This document shows positions 5,235-6,470 of a DNA stretch of 6,470 nucleotides, in pieces (the stretch's first letter is position 1; every line of letters begins with the position of its first letter). Origin of the DNA: Thermoplasmata archaeon (lineage in GTDB: Archaea; Thermoplasmatota; Thermoplasmata; Lutacidiplasmatales; UBA184); NCBI GenBank assembly GCA_030043405.1, contig JASHXS010000194.1, forward strand, positions 1 through 6,470, written 5' to 3'. The translations under genes and the position numbers were made by a program. The notes under the pieces were generated by a model that worked only from the letters and a program-made list of their open reading frames with translations, did no database searches and was not told where the DNA came from.

Positions 5235-6470
5235 TTAGCCGCGGGTGCCGTACGTCCGGATGAACTCCTGGGCCCACGTCAACGTCTCCGCGGTGATCGA
5301 GCTCTTCGTCTTCGAGAGCGCCTCGAGGATGTCCTCCATGCGGACCCCGAGGACGTTCGCCGCCTGGGCGACAGCGGCCGCCGACCCGGTCGGGGCGTGC
5401 ATCATGTTCGGCCCCTCGAACTGGATCTGCGAGCGCAGCGCGATCAGCTTGGCCTCGTCCACCAGGCTCGCGATGTCGGCGCCCGAGTAGCCGGCGCTCT
5501 TCTCGGCCAGCACGTCAAAGTCGATCGCGCCCTCCACCGGGACGCCCTTCAGGTGGATCCGGAAGATGTCACGGCGGGCGGCGAGGTCGGGCGGCGGGAC
5601 GTAGAAGATCTTGTCGAACCGGCCGGGTCGGAGCAGCGCCGGGTCGAGCGTCTGGGGCCGGTTCGTCGTGGCGATGATGATGACCTTGTCCTTCGGACGC
5701 AGGCCGTCCATCTCCGTCAGGAACTGGCTCACCGCGCGCGACACCTCGGGGGTGCGCATCGAGTCCTTGGACGCGAGCGCGTCGATCTCATCGAAGAAGA
5801 TGATCGACGGCGCGTTCTCTCGGGCCCGGTACAGCACCTCTCGGATCGCCGCCTCGCTCTGGCCGGCGAGGGCGCTGACCAGCTCGGGGCCGTTGACGAT
5901 CTGCATCGGCACGTTCAGTTCGTTCGCGGCGGCCCGCATGACGTGCGTCTTGCCGCACCCCGGCGGTCCGAAGAGCAGGATGCCGCGTCCCGTCTTGATG
6001 CGGTAGCTTTCCATGAGCTCGGGCCGCACCAGCGGCAGCTCCACGTACTCCCGGATGGCTCCCTTGATCTCGTCGAGCCCTCCGACGTCGTCCCAGCGGA
6101 CCACGATGCGTCGCTCCGAGCGGGCGGTCTGGTGCATCTTCCGCTCGTAGTCGAGCTTCATGGTGTCGTAGTCGGCGATCATGCGGAGCGAGATCGACGG
6201 CTTCATCCGGGTCACGACGGCCCGGAAGTCGTCCATCGAGATCGCGCCGCGGCCGCCGCTCGTCATCTGGCGCCGGACGGCGACGGTCGTCGCTTCCCGC
6301 ACCAGGTTCGCGAGGTCGGCGCCCGAGAACCGCTCGGTCTTCCGGGCGATCTCCGCGAGGTCGATCTGGCCCTGGACCGGGCGGCCCATGAGGTGGACGT
6401 GCACGATCTCCTCGCGCTCGGTGAAGTCGGGGGGCGGCACGTAGATGATCTTGTCGAGACGGCCCGGCCG
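5235..6470 (-). CDS. CDC48/p97-type tandem AAA+ ATPase, C-terminal part (5' partial)
   Basis: 411 residues are visible; the N-terminus lies beyond base 6470. Residues 1-90 are the end of the first AAA+ domain, beginning exactly at its RPGRLDKIIYVPPPDF arginine-finger motif and including the lid (FSGADLANLVREA, 48-60). After a linker (91-127) comes a complete second domain: WDDVGGLDEIKG (126-137), Walker A GPPGCGKT (168-175), Walker B IIFFDE (223-228), sensor 1 ATTN (267-270), arginine fingers R281/R284 in RPGRFDK, and lid YSGADIASLVDEA (328-340). The two RPGR-to-lid segments are strongly similar at an offset of 280. All ATP-hydrolysis residues are present, so the domain should be active as part of a hexameric unfoldase or remodelling machine. 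Two oddities: the pore loop reads SALAG (199-203) with no aromatic, and the linker between the domains is longer than in p97. Whether a CDC48-type N-domain exists cannot be seen. It is the first visible gene of a three-gene unit with the membrane and surface proteins. Confidence 0.93.
   Translation of the reverse strand, partial: RPGRLDKIIYVPPPDFTEREEIVHVHLMGRPVQGQIDLAEIARKTERFSGADLANLVREATTVAVRRQMTSGGRGAISMDDFRAVVTRMKPSISLRMIADYDTMKLDYERKMHQTARSERRIVVRWDDVGGLDEIKGAIREYVELPLVRPELMESYRIKTGRGILLFGPPGCGKTHVMRAAANELNVPMQIVNGPELVSALAGQSEAAIREVLYRARENAPSIIFFDEIDALASKDSMRTPEVSRAVSQFLTEMDGLRPKDKVIIIATTNRPQTLDPALLRPGRFDKIFYVPPPDLAARRDIFRIHLKGVPVEGAIDFDVLAEKSAGYSGADIASLVDEAKLIALRSQIQFEGPNMMHAPTGSAAAVAQAANVLGVRMEDILEALSKTKSSITAETLTWAQEFIRTYGTRG

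Noticed and set aside
6438..6440. GTG as the start of the AAA+ gene
   Set aside because: The frame continues to the window edge and encodes the conserved RPGRLDKIIY motif of the first AAA+ domain upstream of it, so the true start lies outside the window.

Overview
The window most likely comes from a GC-rich archaeon. The evidence is a CDC48/p97-type tandem AAA+ ATPase, a helix-turn-helix plus ACT-like protein of a type I know only from archaea, and a very large exported protein with Ig-like, PKD and B-repeat-like modules, a C-terminal membrane anchor and over 30 N-glycosylation sequons. The exported protein has almost no Lys or Arg. That combination makes me think of an uncultivated, possibly acidophilic Thermoplasmata lineage, but this is inference from domain style and composition; no rRNA or other marker gene is present.

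Layout. Positions 1-1155 (+ strand) hold an open reading frame whose start lies before the window. It carries the C-terminal half of one ACT-like unit, a 32-residue low-complexity linker, and then a complete helix-turn-helix + ACT-like unit. Reading leftwards from the right edge (- strand) are three tightly packed genes. The first is the C-terminal 411 residues of a two-domain AAA+ ATPase (6470-5235). Four bases later comes a 129-residue protein with two membrane helices (5230-4841). It overlaps by four bases (GTGA) the start of a 1245-residue surface protein (4844-1107). The + strand gene and the surface-protein gene converge and overlap by 49 bp at their 3' ends (1107-1155). The window is almost entirely coding: the only gap between genes is 5231-5234. 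I see no tRNA, rRNA, CRISPR array, insertion sequence or convincing promoter or terminator.

How the genes may work together. The spacing of the three - strand genes says they are one transcriptional and translational unit. The order is a cytosolic unfoldase-type ATPase, then a small membrane protein with both ends predicted in the cytoplasm, then a surface protein with a Pro-rich cytoplasmic tail. This suggests, without proving, a membrane-linked role for the ATPase, such as handling or quality control of an envelope protein. The most distinctive features are the surface protein's seven roughly 80-residue repeats, each with two cysteines 30-32 residues apart, and the second AAA+ domain, which is catalytically intact but lacks the usual aromatic pore-loop residue.
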